Source: Tipula vernalis (lineage: Eukaryota > Arthropoda > Insecta > Diptera > Tipulidae). Taken from it: DNA of 64,000 nt. The position numbers and the translations under genes were made by a program. Where the stretch lies: contig OY282558.1 of assembly GCA_958295665.1 (NCBI GenBank), forward strand, positions 69,614,789 to 69,678,788. Direction: 5' to 3'. Shown piece by piece: positions 24,050 through 36,339 of this stretch. Below the pieces are notes generated by a model, which searched no databases, was not told where the DNA came from, and saw only the letters and a list, made by a program, of their open reading frames with translations. Position 1 is the first letter of the stretch. Each line of letters starts with the position of its first letter.

Positions 24050-25640
24050 TTCAATAAGTATCGAGGTAACCGAACTTTAAGTTGAAGCCGATGTGGTGAC
24101 AATCCAACAGGATCGATCAAATTGAGAAACTCTGGTTGGTAATTGACTATCGCATCACCACCTCTGTATCGCTTGACTTGTACCCAATCACGGAGTCCGG
24201 TATCATGTCAATTGTTAAATGTTCACTTCCTCGTTTTTCACTGCAAGACTGGCCTCTTGTATAACGACCTCTGATTCAAATAAGTCAGAGAAATGCTAGG
24301 ATAAATAACATTAATTAATTCTTCGACGGATGTTACCATTTTAAACTGATTTTAATGACTTCCTAATTCTGAGCTCACTATCTCCTCTCAGATCCTTCAG
24401 TGTAGTGTCAAGAGCCTCTTGAATTTATTGTGCGCCATGATGCACTCATCCCAAACAATTATCTTGCAAGTTATGAGAACTTGTACCTGGCTACTTGTTT
24501 TCTTAATGTTGCAGGTATTAGATTTTTTTCTCCCAGCTTTTTATTCCCTCCACGAGCGTTAAAGCAATCCCAGAGGAGGCGATAGCAGGGCTACTTTTCC
24601 ATGAGCCCGAATTTCGGTTAGTAGTATGTTAATGAAAAATGTTTTTCCTGTGCCTCCTGGAGCATCAAGAAATAATATTCCGGCTTATTCCCTTCTAATG
24701 TGATCCATGCCTCTAAAATCCTTTGGTCCCATTATATATCTTCCTAACTGGTACTTCTAAACTTCATTGTTTATCTTCTCGTTATTTATGCTGTAAACAG
24801 CCCAGTCACGGAATTTGTTGTCATGTCTACACACGTATTTTATGGATTTCACAATGTTGCATCATTCTACGGTTATATTTGCCTGGACCAGTTTGCACAA
24901 CAATGGAGAATTCGGCAAGACTATTTTCGTTTCACTTCTATTCCGTTGCGGCGTTTCTTCAGTTTCGTAGCAAAACTGCCATCTCCTAGAGCACGCTGTC
25001 GTCGATTTGCGGAGGCTAGATTTTTTTTTTTCAACCAGATTAGACTGTCTAAGTGGGGTAGTCCCCGCTTTTGGTACTTACAATTATATATGTAAATCCA
25101 GCAACTGTAACTCCGCACACAAGAACTTTTATTATGACTGTCTAAATAATCTAGCTATTACTTGACCGTTTATGAGCATTTCTTGTATCTCATGTGAAGG
25201 TAATAACTAAATTTGGGCTCCCATAAATTCTCACATAAGTCATCGTGAACGTCGCTGGTAGGATGAACAATATTCCAAGATGTTGGATTTTGATGTCTCA
25301 TGGATGACATTCATGGCCTGATATTTACCACTTTGTCTATTTGCAGAGCATTGAAAAGCCGATCGTGTTCACCCACTGGTCCCACGCCTTGTTTCAAGGA
25401 TGGATTCGTATATTCGGTTCTGATCAGGGAAAGGAAGTAATGACGCCGCTCTGTGATAAATCTGACCTTGGACAGTAAAAGTTTTTGCAAAGCCAGGCTG
25501 TTGTTGGCTGAATTGTACTTTCTGATGTTTTTGAAGACGACTGAAGCTGACGTTGTAGCAATGCCACTTTCCCTCTTCTGCAGCACATTCCAGGAGGCTT
25601 CGATTTAAATTTCTTGGCTTGGCAGTAACTATACATATAT
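24050..25640 (-). pseudogene. Helitron Rep/helicase (Pif1-type) remnant
   Basis: On the minus strand, from 25640 downward: part of the Helitron-like N-terminal region (KTFTVQGQIYHRAASLLPFP, about 25430-25500, matching the family's HGQIYHR block); helicase motif I LDAPGGTGKTFFINILLTEI (about 24605-24665, Walker A); motif II IVWDECIMAHN (about 24430-24465, followed after a frameshift by LDTTLKDLRGD); and a C-terminal block EFLNLIDPVGLSPHRLQLKV (about 24075-24140, family consensus LxPSGxPPHxLxLKV). Helitrons are rolling-circle DNA transposons. Numerous stops and frame shifts; the Rep HUH motif and terminal CTRR hairpin were not located. Confidence 0.85.
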
Positions 25641-25649
25641 TGTCCATTA

Positions 25650-27590
25650 TGCCAACTGTTACACTTGAATGTGACCTAAATTTACAACCGGATCCCTTGT
25701 TGGTATCACCAATGTTGGTATTAAGTAAAGGAGGTGAATTTAATATACCTACGACAAAGGTTGTGGATTATTATAAAAAATCCTGGTTTTACGAAAGGTA
25801 CTCGAATGTTTGTGGCCGTTCATATTAATTATGATTTTACTGTCGGTAATATTATTGTTCAATCAAGATCAAATGTTTTTTGAAATCGATTGAGGTTTGG
25901 TCCAGTATTATCAAAAAACCCGAAATATAAACTAACATCTGTTCGAGAAGTACCTAAAGACTTAAGACGATTTATGTTAATCATATATCTGTAATTGGCG
26001 GAAATACTATAATCAGTTTGATGTTTTAACGAACTTCAGTAAAGGAATTCTTATTAAAAGTACCTCTAAGGGTTCTAAATACTATCTATGCAAATTTGAT
26101 CCATATTGGTCAAACGGTGTGGAATAGTATTAAGGACAAATTATTTTTTATGACCTTGAAATTTCAAATTAAGGTGAACATCATCCTTCTGAATTAGAAC
26201 CATGATGAACGAAATTTTGGAAGGCAGCGGTTTCCGAAACTCGATAATTGTTCTTAGAATAGCGAGAAATGTTATTGTGAGCGAACATTAATCGACAGCC
26301 GTTCTATCGACAATGCACTTATTGTACGAGGTAAAGAGAAGGTTTTCGGTCTGGCTAAATAGTATTTACATAGCCTGCGAACAATGTAAGTATTGTTCAG
26401 CAAGCTCACTCAAATCACATTGGTACACATAATAAAAGTTTCATATTCCCCAGTTTGAGTAACACTGAGCTTAATAAACACGAAAAAGAAATCTTAAACG
26501 CACAATTTATCTATTAAAGCGTGTTCAAATTCAAACTGTAAAACGTTACTTAATTTATGTCTATATAGAAAAGAAGCGTGTTTAATAGATTAGTTGCGTG
26601 TTTGCCACAAATTTTGACTAAGCAAAAACAATTGTTGACATCTTAAGAACCAAAAAAAAATGTTTTTTGCTTTTAGGCACGCACATTTAAATTTTCAGTC
26701 TTTCTCAATTTATGTCAGCATGACGGTAAAGCATCTTGTGTTAAACACACACACAAACATAAACAATCTACTTTGTTGTGAAGAAATTGTTGTTGATTAT
26801 GAATCGAAAATTACTGTTCTGTGGTTATTTATGTATATTACATGATTTTTATTTTGTATGCTGTAACCTTTTTATGTTTGTGTTTAGTCTTTTGTATAAT
26901 ATTTTGTAATACACTACATAAAATCGTTATTATTGCGGTACACTAAACAACACACAGATATTTACAAACACACATACACCGGATGCTTGAGGTGGAAAAC
27001 AGTTTTAAATTCTATACAAATAAACCGCCGTCTTTTTGGAAAAAAACCGTTTTTCTTGTTAAAATATTGCAAAATATGATATATGTAAGGAATTTTGGTG
27101 TCGGATCAGGGCATACGACACACAAAGGCGGTCTTCGATTCGAAAACAATGGATAAAATAAATTCACACGTACATATGTATGTAATTACAGCGATAAATG
27201 TGTTATAATTTTATTTGTTGTTTCATGTGAATTTAAATGAAAACTATAAATCTCAGCGGGATTATCATGGGATTGGGAGTTATAAAGCTACACAAAATAA
27301 AAAAAAAAAATAACAAATTTCAAAAATCATTGAAATGAAATTATGTATATCTACTAGAGAATTGTTTTAAGAGTGGTTAAGAGTGTAATGCCACTAACAT
27401 GAAAATATAGTTCAATTCTTGGTAGCCCCACCCATTGCTAACAATCTTTTTTTGAAAGCGAGCTAGGTGGTATCATCATTTATCTGCTAACAAAGTCGGT
27501 GCAAGTTTTCTGCTAGCTAGTTAATTCAAAGCCTACTATTTAACAGCAAATAGATAGCAGTTTGAAATAAAGCAAACTGCCCAAAAATTT
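25650..27590. other. AT-rich intergenic DNA
   Basis: No recognisable genes or element termini. ATTACATACATATG-type dipteran-like repeats occur at 27171-27185 and an A-run at 27298-27310. Confidence 0.5.
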
Positions 27591-27599
27591 TACCTTTGT

Positions 27600-29940
27600 C
27601 CTGTTAAAATCCCTGGAATTTTCGAATCCACAAAATTTTAGGATAATTTTAAAATTTTGAGAATTGAAAAAATTTTTTACCTAAGTATTGAATAATTTAA
27701 AAAATTAATAAAATTTTAAAAATTTGAAGAATAAAAATAAAAATGTAATATATTTTAAGGATTTAAAGAGTTTAAAGGACTAAAAATTTAGAGTAATTAA
27801 AGAATTTTAAGAGCTTAGAGAGTTTAAAGAAATTAAAAATTTTGAAGGATTAAATGTAAATAAAGACTTTAAATATTTTCACAAACCTAAATAATTTGAA
27901 GGCTTTCAAAAATAAAGAATTTTAAGACATTAAAAAATTTAAAACACTGAAATTCCTTAAAATAAAGAAATATCCCTTGTATTACACAAAATATAACAAT
28001 TGTAAGGGTTTTAAACAATTTAGAGTTTAAAAGAATTAAAGAAATTAAAGAATTCAAAGAAATAAAATATTTAAAAAATTAGACAAATTTAAAATATTTA
28101 TAAACATTAAAAATTTAAGGAATTTGAGAAATTGAAAAAATTTTAAGAATTGATAAAATTTACAGAATTATATAATTTAAAGATTTTAAAGAATTCAAAT
28201 ATTTAAAAAATTTAAAATTTTTCGTCAAATTCTTTAAATTCTTGAATTAATTTAAGAATTTGAAGAATTTAATGTTTGAAAAATTTTAAAGGAAATAAAT
28301 AAATTATAGACGTCTAAGAAATTCCAGAATTCAAAAAATTTCAAGAATTTAAAGACTGTCAAAAAATTTAGTGAATTAAAATTATGTTTTTTTAATTAAA
28401 TACTAAAGAATTTAGAGATTTTCACGGATTTAAAGATTTTAAAGTATTTAAAGAACTAAAAGAATTTAACAGAGAATAAAGGCTTGAAAAATTTAAAAAA
28501 ATTTAAAGAATTTAAAAACTTTAACAGATTTAGTGAATTAATGAATTACATTTTTTTAATTAAAGACAAAACTTTTAAGACTAAAAAATTTGACGAATTT
28601 TAAATCCGATTTCCATAAAAAAAAAATTTTAAAATCTAAAAAATTAAAAAAATTCAAAGAAGTTAATGAATTTAAATTTTATAAATTACAGACTTTATAG
28701 AATTTAAAAAATTAGACAATTTAAAGGATTTAATGAATATGAAGAATTTAAAGGAGTTGAAGCATTGAAAGAATTTAAAGAAATTAAAACGTTGAGAATT
28801 TAAACAATTTGGAGAATTGATAGAATTCATTTGTTTTACTTAAAGACTTTAGAAGATTTAAAGCATTAAGAGAATTTGCAAGATTTAAAGAAATTAAAAA
28901 CATTTAAAAAATAATCAGAATTTGAAAATTTTGAAGAAGTTAAAAGATTTAAATTTTTTAAAATAAAAGAATTAAAATTTCGTAAATTAAAGGCTTGATT
29001 ATATTTTTAAAAATTTGACAATTTAAAGGATCTAACGAATATGAAGAATTTAAGGTATTTAAATGAGTCAGAAAATTTAAAGAATGTGGAGAATTATTAG
29101 AATTCATTTTTTTTTTTTTTACTTAAAGACTTTAAAGGATTTTAAAGGAACTTTTAAAAAAAAAATTCAGAATTTGAAAATTTTGAAAAAGTACTTAAAA
29201 GGATTTAAATTTTGTAAGGTTCAAGAATTTAAATTTCGTAAATTAAAACTTTATAAGAGTTTAAAAAACTTGGACAATTTAAAGGATTTAATGAATATGA
29301 AGAATTTAAAGTGTTTAAAGGTGTTAAAGAATTTAAAGAAATTAAAACGTTAAAAATTTCAAGAATTTGGAGAATTGATAGAATTCATTTGTTTTACTTA
29401 AAGACTTTAAAAGATTTAAAGAATTAAGAGAATTTGCAGGAAATCAAAATCTTTTAAAAAATAAATCAAAATTTGAAAATTTTGAAGAAGTTAAAAGAAT
29501 TAAATTTTGTAAATTAAAGCTTGTAGAATTTAAAGGATTGATAGAATGATTAGTGAATTAAAGGATTACATTTTTTTAATTAAAGACTAAACAATTTAGA
29601 GAATTTGACGGGTTTTAAATCCGGTTTTAAAGTTTTTAAATAATTAAAAGGTTTTGCAAGAAAATAATGACTTAAAAAATTTTAAAAAATTTAATGAATT
29701 TAAATTTCGTAAATTATGGACTTTATAGAATTTAAAAAATTGGACAATTTAAAGGATTTAATGAATATGAAGAATTTAAAGTGTTTAAATGTGTTAAAGA
29801 ATTCAAAGAATTGATAGAATTAATTTGTTTTACTTAAAGACTTTAAAGGATTTAAAGAACTAAGAGAATTCCTTAGAGAGATTGCAAAATTTCAGCAAGT
29901 TAAAGAATTAAAATGTTTTATTATTATTCTTGTTCATTTA
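27600..29940. repeat. AT-rich degenerate AAAGAATTTAAAG repeat, first block
   Basis: An irregular array of 9-15-base units of the type GAATTTAAAG, AAATTTAAAGA. Units vary, so it is not a simple tandem satellite. Longer segments recur: the segment at about 28590-28810 resembles 29000-29360 and 29600-29830 (GACTTTATAGAATTTAAAAAATTGGACAATTT-like). The lysine/leucine-rich frame at 29084-29353 is a by-product of the repeat and not a gene. Confidence 0.85.
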
Positions 29941-30089
29941 TTTATTACCTTATTACGTATATTTATTACGTATTTAAAAACTACAATCGGTAACGTTAAA
30001 CAAAAATCGCTTATGAAATACCACGTACCAAAACTAAGTTACATATTATAATTATAATGACGTACATATATGATAAAAATTAAATATAA

Positions 30090-30905
30090 AAGCAATCTGC
30101 AAATATCCGATGACTGACTGGTAAGACAACTCTGAAAAGTCATTCGTGAAGAAAACTCCAAAAGTTTTCCATCTTCTAAAAATACTTATTAAATATAAAT
30201 CAATTTAAGGTCTTAAGCTCCTTTCTCGCTAAGTTAAAAGCTGCATAAAACTTAATGCCGGGCCTCTTATATCGTAGCTGAACTAGTTTCTGATTTTGCC
30301 TTTTATTATTGGGTCGAAATTTTCTACACCAGTCCTGAATCTCTCGTTAAGCAAAGAAACCATGTTATTTAAACAAGCGCCATGACTTAAAAAATTTCAA
30401 TCCGAGCTCGTAAGAAATTCATTTAGCCCAATGTAGTCAATATGTCAGAAATCAAAATTAAAATGATTTTTGGTGACAAAGGTGGTGGCAACTAGGTATA
30501 CATGCTATCTGTAGCAGACACCAAATAATCCAAAAATGTTCCCCTTTAATACGCTGTTGAAACATTCGTTGACGCTGATCGAAAATGATCCTCTATATAG
30601 TGCTGTCGATGTATACGACGCTGCCGAAAATTTGAGTTATCGGAAGGTGTTATATGCACGTGTCCCTCGACCAGTTATCCATGGATAAAACTTTGGACTT
30701 CACATCGAAGTCCTCTCCCACTTTGAAACAATTATAAGTCATTTTCTCCAATTTTCGACCTTACGGTATAAGTTTCATTACTTTGGCTTTACAGATCCCC
30801 AAGCTATCATTAATAGGGTAATTACAGTTTCCGTGGTAGAAGGCTCAAACTGCGCTAAATGGAACCAAAACTTCGGCTTGATTGTCTTTATGGAGGTGGG
30901 TCTTT
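30090..30905. repeat. Non-repetitive block A of a duplicated unit
   Basis: This block has normal complexity and is embedded in the AAAGAATTT array. Its outer parts (30092-30160 and 30660-30905) match block B at 32510-32890: GCAATCTGCAAATATCCGATGACTGACTGG-type start, and a shared stretch from CCAGTTATCC onward. About 390 bases in its middle (roughly 30215-30660) are absent from block B. The minus strand has coding-like segments broken by stops, but I do not recognise a protein. Confidence 0.75.
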
Positions 30906-32500
30906 AAATTTAAGACTATGGAATTTAAAGAATTTAAAGTAGTAACAGAAATTAAAGGCATTAACAAATTTGACAGATTCAAACCTTTTAGCTTAAAGAC
31001 TTAAATAATTTAAAGAATTTCTAGAATTTAAAGGATTTAATGAATTTGATAAATTTACCTAAAGAATTTAAAAGATTTAAAAATTTAAACAATTTAGAGT
31101 TTAAAAGATTTAAAGGAATTTAATAATTTATAATATTCATAAACTTTAAGAACTTGAAAAAATTTAAAGAATTTTGTGAATTATAGAATTTGAAGAATTT
31201 AATGTTTCAAAGATTTTAAAGGGATTAAAGAAATTAAAGACTTAGAAATTTTTATAAAAATTTAGAAACTTTGAAGAATATACATTTTGTTAATTAAAGA
31301 CTTTATATAATTTAAAAAATTTAAAGAATTTAAAGAAATTAAATATCAAAAAATTAAAAATTTCCAGAAATTAAAAAATTTGAATGAGTTAAAGAACATA
31401 ATGAATTTAAATTTAATTAAGAGAATTTAAAGATTTTAAAGAATTTGACAGATTCAAATGTTTTAAGCTAAGAGGATTAAAAAATTTGAAAAATTAAAGA
31501 CTTTAAAAATTCTAGAATTATTTATTTTTAATTAAGAGAATTTTACGAATTTGAAGACTTTAAAGAGCTGAAAGAATTTTAAAAATTTGAAAGATCTAAA
31601 GAAATTAAAGAGAAATTAAATAATTTGAAGAATTTAAAGAGTTTAAAGAACTAAAAATTTAGAGAATTGGAAGAATTTAGAGAGTTTATAGAATTTAAAA
31701 AGTTTGAGGAATTAAATATAATTAAATACCAAATATTTTTTTGTAAAATTGTAATTAAATACTTTAAATATTTTTAAAAAGTTAAAAACATTAACAAATT
31801 TAAATAATTTCATTCTTTAGAATAATGAAACTCCCTTCTATTATATAGAATTTAACAATTTTAAAAGTTTTAAAGAAATAAAATATTTAAAAAATTAAAA
31901 AAAATTGAAATATTTATAAACTTTTAAAATTGAAAATATTTGAAAATTGGAAGAATTTTAAGAATTGATAGAAATTAAAGAATTATATAATTTAAAGATT
32001 TTAAAAAATTCAAAGATTTAAAGAATTGAACATTTTTCGTCAAATTCTTTAAATTTTTAATTTAATTTAAGAGTTTCAAGAATAAAATGTTTGAAAATTT
32101 TTAAAGGAAATGAGGAAATTAAGGACGTCTAAGCAAGTCAAGCATTTTCAAGAATATAAAGACTTTAAATTTTTAGAAAATTTAATGAATTTCAAGAAAT
32201 AAAAACGATAAGAATTTACAAAATTGATAGAATTCATTTTTTTTCACAATACTTAAAGACTTTAAACGATTTAAAGAATTAAGAAAATTTAAAGGCTTTG
32301 ACAAATGTGACAGATTCAAATCTTTTATGTAAAAAAAATTAAAGAATTTGTAAAACTTAAAGGATTTAATGAATTTGAAAAATTTTAAAGAAAGACTAAA
32401 TATTTTTAAAAATTTATAGAATTTAAAGACAAAAGAATTTAAAAAGATTAAAAAATTAAATGTTTTTTATTTTTTATTTTAGAAAGAGCAAATATCAAAG
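30906..32500. repeat. AT-rich degenerate AAAGAATTTAAAG repeat, second block
   Basis: Same repeat style as 27600-29940. The segment 31640-32160 is closely similar to 33780-34270, about 2.1 kb downstream, including CGTCAAATTCTTTAAATTT (32038 and 34149). This shows a higher-order duplication rather than independent slippage. Confidence 0.85.
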
Positions 32501-32509
32501 CAATAAATA

Positions 32510-32890
32510 CAAAGCAATCTGCAAATATCCGATGACTGACTGGCAAGACGACTCTGAAATGTTTTTCGTTAAGAAAATCCCCACATCCTTTTTTTACCGT
32601 TCATAAAACTCCAAAACTTTTTTAAACTTCTTTCTCGCTCTCGGCCAGTTATCCATCGATAAAACTTTGAACTTCACATCGAAGTCCGCTCCCACTGTGA
32701 AGCAAATATAAGTCATTTCCTACAATTTCCGATCTTACTTTAGGTATACACATAAGTTTCATTGCTTTAGCATTAAAAATCCCCAAGCTGTCATTGACCA
32801 CAAGGGTAATTGCAGTTTCCGTGGCAGTAGGCTCAAACTGAGTTAAATGGAACCAAAACTTCATCTTGATTGTCCTTATAGAGATAAGCC
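32510..32890 (-). repeat. Non-repetitive block B of a duplicated unit, with a short unknown frame
   Basis: Homologous to both ends of block A but lacking its middle. A minus-strand frame of 71 codons (32649-32864) is open here while the equivalent in block A has stops, so the codons look like remnants of something once coding. I recognise no motif in it (it contains TLVVNDSLGIF and IVGNDLYLLHSG). It may derive from a captured or transposon gene. Confidence 0.6.
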
Positions 32891-35280
32891 TTTAAATCTA
32901 AGACTCTATAGAATTTATATTATTCAGAGAAATTAAAGGCTTAACAAATTTTACTGATTCAAATCTTTTAGGTTAAAGACTTTAAATAATTTAAAGAATT
33001 TATAGAATTTGAAGGATTTAATGAATTTGATGAATTTTAAGACTAAGTCAATATATAAAAAAAATTTAGAATGTGAAGACTAAAGAATTTAAAAACATTA
33101 AAAAATTTAACATTTTTTTTTTTAAATTTTAAAAAGATCCTTATATTGCACAGAATTAACAAATTTTAAAGGTTTTAAACAATTTAGAGTTTAAAAGATT
33201 TAAAGGAATTAAAGAATTCATAATATTTATAAACATTAAGAATTTGAAAAAATTGAAAGAATTTTATGAATTATAAAATTTAAAGAATTTAATGTTTCAA
33301 AGATTTAAAAGCGATTAAAGAAATTAAAGGCGTCCATAAAATTCAAGCATTTAAAGAATTGAAGGAATTTAAAAGATTTTTCTTATAGAAAATAAAGACA
33401 TAGAATTTTCATAAAAATTTAGAAAATTAAAAGGATATTCATTTTGTTAATTAAAGACATTTTAAAAAATTTAGAGAATTTTAAGTGTTTAAGGAATTTA
33501 AAGAAATTAAAGCCCAAAAAATTAAAAACTTCCAGAAATTGACAAATTTGAACGGGTTAAAGAACGTAATGAATTTAAAATAATTTAAAAGAATTTAAGA
33601 ACTTTAAAGAATTTGACAGATTCAATTTTAGGCCTAGAGTATTTAAAAAATTTGAAAAATTGAAGACTTTAAAAATTTTAGAGCTATATATTTTTAATTA
33701 GAGAATTTTACGAATATGAAGACTTTATGAGCTAAAAGAATTTAAAAAATTTGAAGCATTTATAGAAATTAAAGAGAAATTAAATAATTTGAGAATTTAA
33801 AGAGTTTAAAGAACTAAAAATTTAGAAAATTTGAAGAATTTAGAGAATTTAAAAAATTTGAGAAATTAAATATAATTAAATACTAAATATTTTTTTGTAA
33901 AATTGTAATTAAATACTTTAAATATTTTTAAAAAGTTCAAAACATTAAACAATGTAAATAATTTCATTCTTTAAAATAAAGAAACATCCCTTCTATTATA
34001 TAGAATTTAACAATTTTAAAAGATTTAAAGAAATAAAATATTTAAAAAATTAAAAAATTTGAAAATTGGGAATTTTAAGAATTGATAGAAAGAATTTTAT
34101 AATTTAAAGATTTTAAAAAATTCAAAGATTTAAAGAATTTAAAATTTTTCGTCAAATTCTTTAAATTTTTAATTAAATTTAAGAGTTTGAAGAATTTAAT
34201 GTTTGAAAAATTTTAAAGGACATGAGTAAATTAAGGGCGTCCAAGCAATTCAAGCATTTTCAAGAATTTAAAGGCTTTAACAAATGTGACAGATTCAAAT
34301 CTTTTATGTTAAAAACATTAAAGAATTTTTAGAACTTAGAGGATTTAATGAATTTGAAAAATTTTAAAGATTTTAAGACTAAATATTTTTAAAAATTTAT
34401 AGAATTTAAAGACTAAAGAATTTAAAAAAATTAAAGGTTTTTTATTTTTTATTTTAAAAAGAGCAAATATCCTTCCTTGTATAAATAATTGAATAATTTT
34501 TTCCATTGTATAATTCAAAAATTTTAAAGGTTTTAAACAATTTATGGTTTAAAATATTTAAAGGAATTACAGAATTCAAAATATAACATACTATAGTTTT
34601 TAAATTATTTAACGTTATAAAATTTGACGACTTTAAATAATTCAAAGAATTTGAGAATTTAAAAAGTTTGTTCAAATTTTCTAAATTCTTAAAATAATCT
34701 AAGAATTTGAAGAATTTAATGTTTCAAAGTAAAGTTTTTAAAAGTATTAATAAAATTAAAGAGGTCCCTGAAATTCAAGGATTTAAAAAATTTGGAGATT
34801 TTAAAGTGTTTAGAGGATTTAAAAAACTTAAAGACCAAAAAACATTAAAAATTTAGGTACATACATACATTGAAAAATTTGAACAAGTTTGAACGTAAAG
34901 AATTTAAATTTTGTAAATTAAAGTCTATAAAACTTAAAATGGTTAAAGTATTAAAAGAATTTAAGGACTTTATAGAATTTGACAGATAAATGTTTTAGTT
35001 TTAAAGGATTTAAAAAATTTGAAGAATTTAAAGACTTTAAAATTTTTAGTGATTTAAAGGATTTCTTATTTTTAATTGTAGACTAAATAATTTAGGGAAT
35101 TTTACGAATTTGAGGAATTTAAAGAATTTGGACGATTTAAAAAATTAACGACTTAAAGAATTTTAAAAATTTGGATGATTATATATAATTAAAGACTTAA
35201 AATATTTTTCCAAACTTGAAATTATGGCTTTAAAGAATAATGAAGATTTAAAAAACTTAAGGACATTAAAAAATTAAGAG
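32890..35280. repeat. AT-rich degenerate AAAGAATTTAAAG repeat, third block
   Basis: Continues the array to a junction with BEL/Pao sequence near 35280. 33770-34270 duplicates 31640-32160, and 32960-33420 duplicates 30960-31260. The unit therefore spans about 2.0-2.4 kb and is present at least twice, with a partial more diverged copy around 27720-28330. Confidence 0.85.
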
Positions 35281-35399
35281 AATTGAACTTCTTTAAAATG
35301 AAGAATATACAAAATAGAATGACTTCTTGAATCGTGGAATTTTTTTTGTAGGATGTTTTTTTTTAGTACAACACCGGAATATTGACAATAATACAAATA

Positions 35400-36335
35400 A
35401 ATTAAATAAAAATTAATGATTCGCCTGGTCGCGGCCCAAACAAGTTTTGGCAGACGCGTCAAACACAACACACAATTTGTTGTTGGTGGATTCACATCTT
35501 CCATATTAGTCCAGTCACCTACATATACTCCTCCACGAACTCAAAGTATTGCTCGTATTGTGTAATTGATATTAGTATTCATTGGTTCTTTTAACGAATT
35601 AGATTCTGGTTTAAAGGGCAACTTCACTAAATAGTGCTGATCTTACAATTTCGTGGTAGAGGTTTTAAAAAGCTCTTTGCAGATTTGGTGCTGCGATAAT
35701 AATGAAGCAGACATAGAAACCTCTTCGGATTCCTAGAAACTTTTTAAGGTCTTGGGTATTGCCTTGACCCGATTCCTGTCCATTCCGAGATGAGTATTGT
35801 TTGTGACCATAAATTTTGTTGTTGAAATCATTAGTCTGTTCGGTTTTAGGATATCGAAAAACTTGTCGACTCCGATAAGTAAGTCGATTTTGGATATTGA
35901 CTTTAGAAATCTGAGATGTGCAATTGGATTCAAAATGAGGCGATATGACGTCCCTTACTATTTATCGGATAGTTACGAGCTTTTGACTAGCTACGCCCTG
36001 AATGCTGAATGTTGATTCGCCGAAACAATTGAACCAACGATTTTCTGTTTTCACTTAATCTCTTCGCCTCTCAACAGTCGACTCCATGACAATCTTTCTT
36101 GCTGATGACATACTATATCACGGCATTGGTTAAAATTTTCGGAATTGATTTCGTTTGGGCTACTGTTTTTCGAGAGTAGCCTTTCATTTAATCCAGAGCA
36201 AGTTGGGAATTCACTGTTCAATATCTCGGTAGCCCATTTGTTCCTCGTTTCCTCATCTAATTTTTGGATCAATAAGAAAACCTGCCAAAGGATTCTGCTA
36301 TCAAAAATATTGAAATTTTTCTGCAGAGTTTAAAT
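35400..36335 (-). pseudogene. BEL/Pao fragment: gag, protease and start of RT
   Basis: In minus-strand order: gag-like LDEETRNKWATEIL...FPTCSGLNERL (36180-36272), then a protease-region segment ISKIDLLIGVDKFFDILKP (about 35820-35890), then RT start CVVFDASAKTCLG (about 35430-35470, the BEL/Pao VVFDASAKTSSG block). Spacing is far shorter than in an intact element and frames differ, so internal deletions have occurred. The remainder of pol is lost where the AT-rich repeat begins. Confidence 0.8.
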
Positions 36336-36339
36336 TTGG

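Noticed and set aside
29084..29353. 89-codon Lys/Leu-rich frame
   Set aside because: It is generated by the AAAGAATTT repeat; neighbouring repeat copies contain stops at equivalent places.
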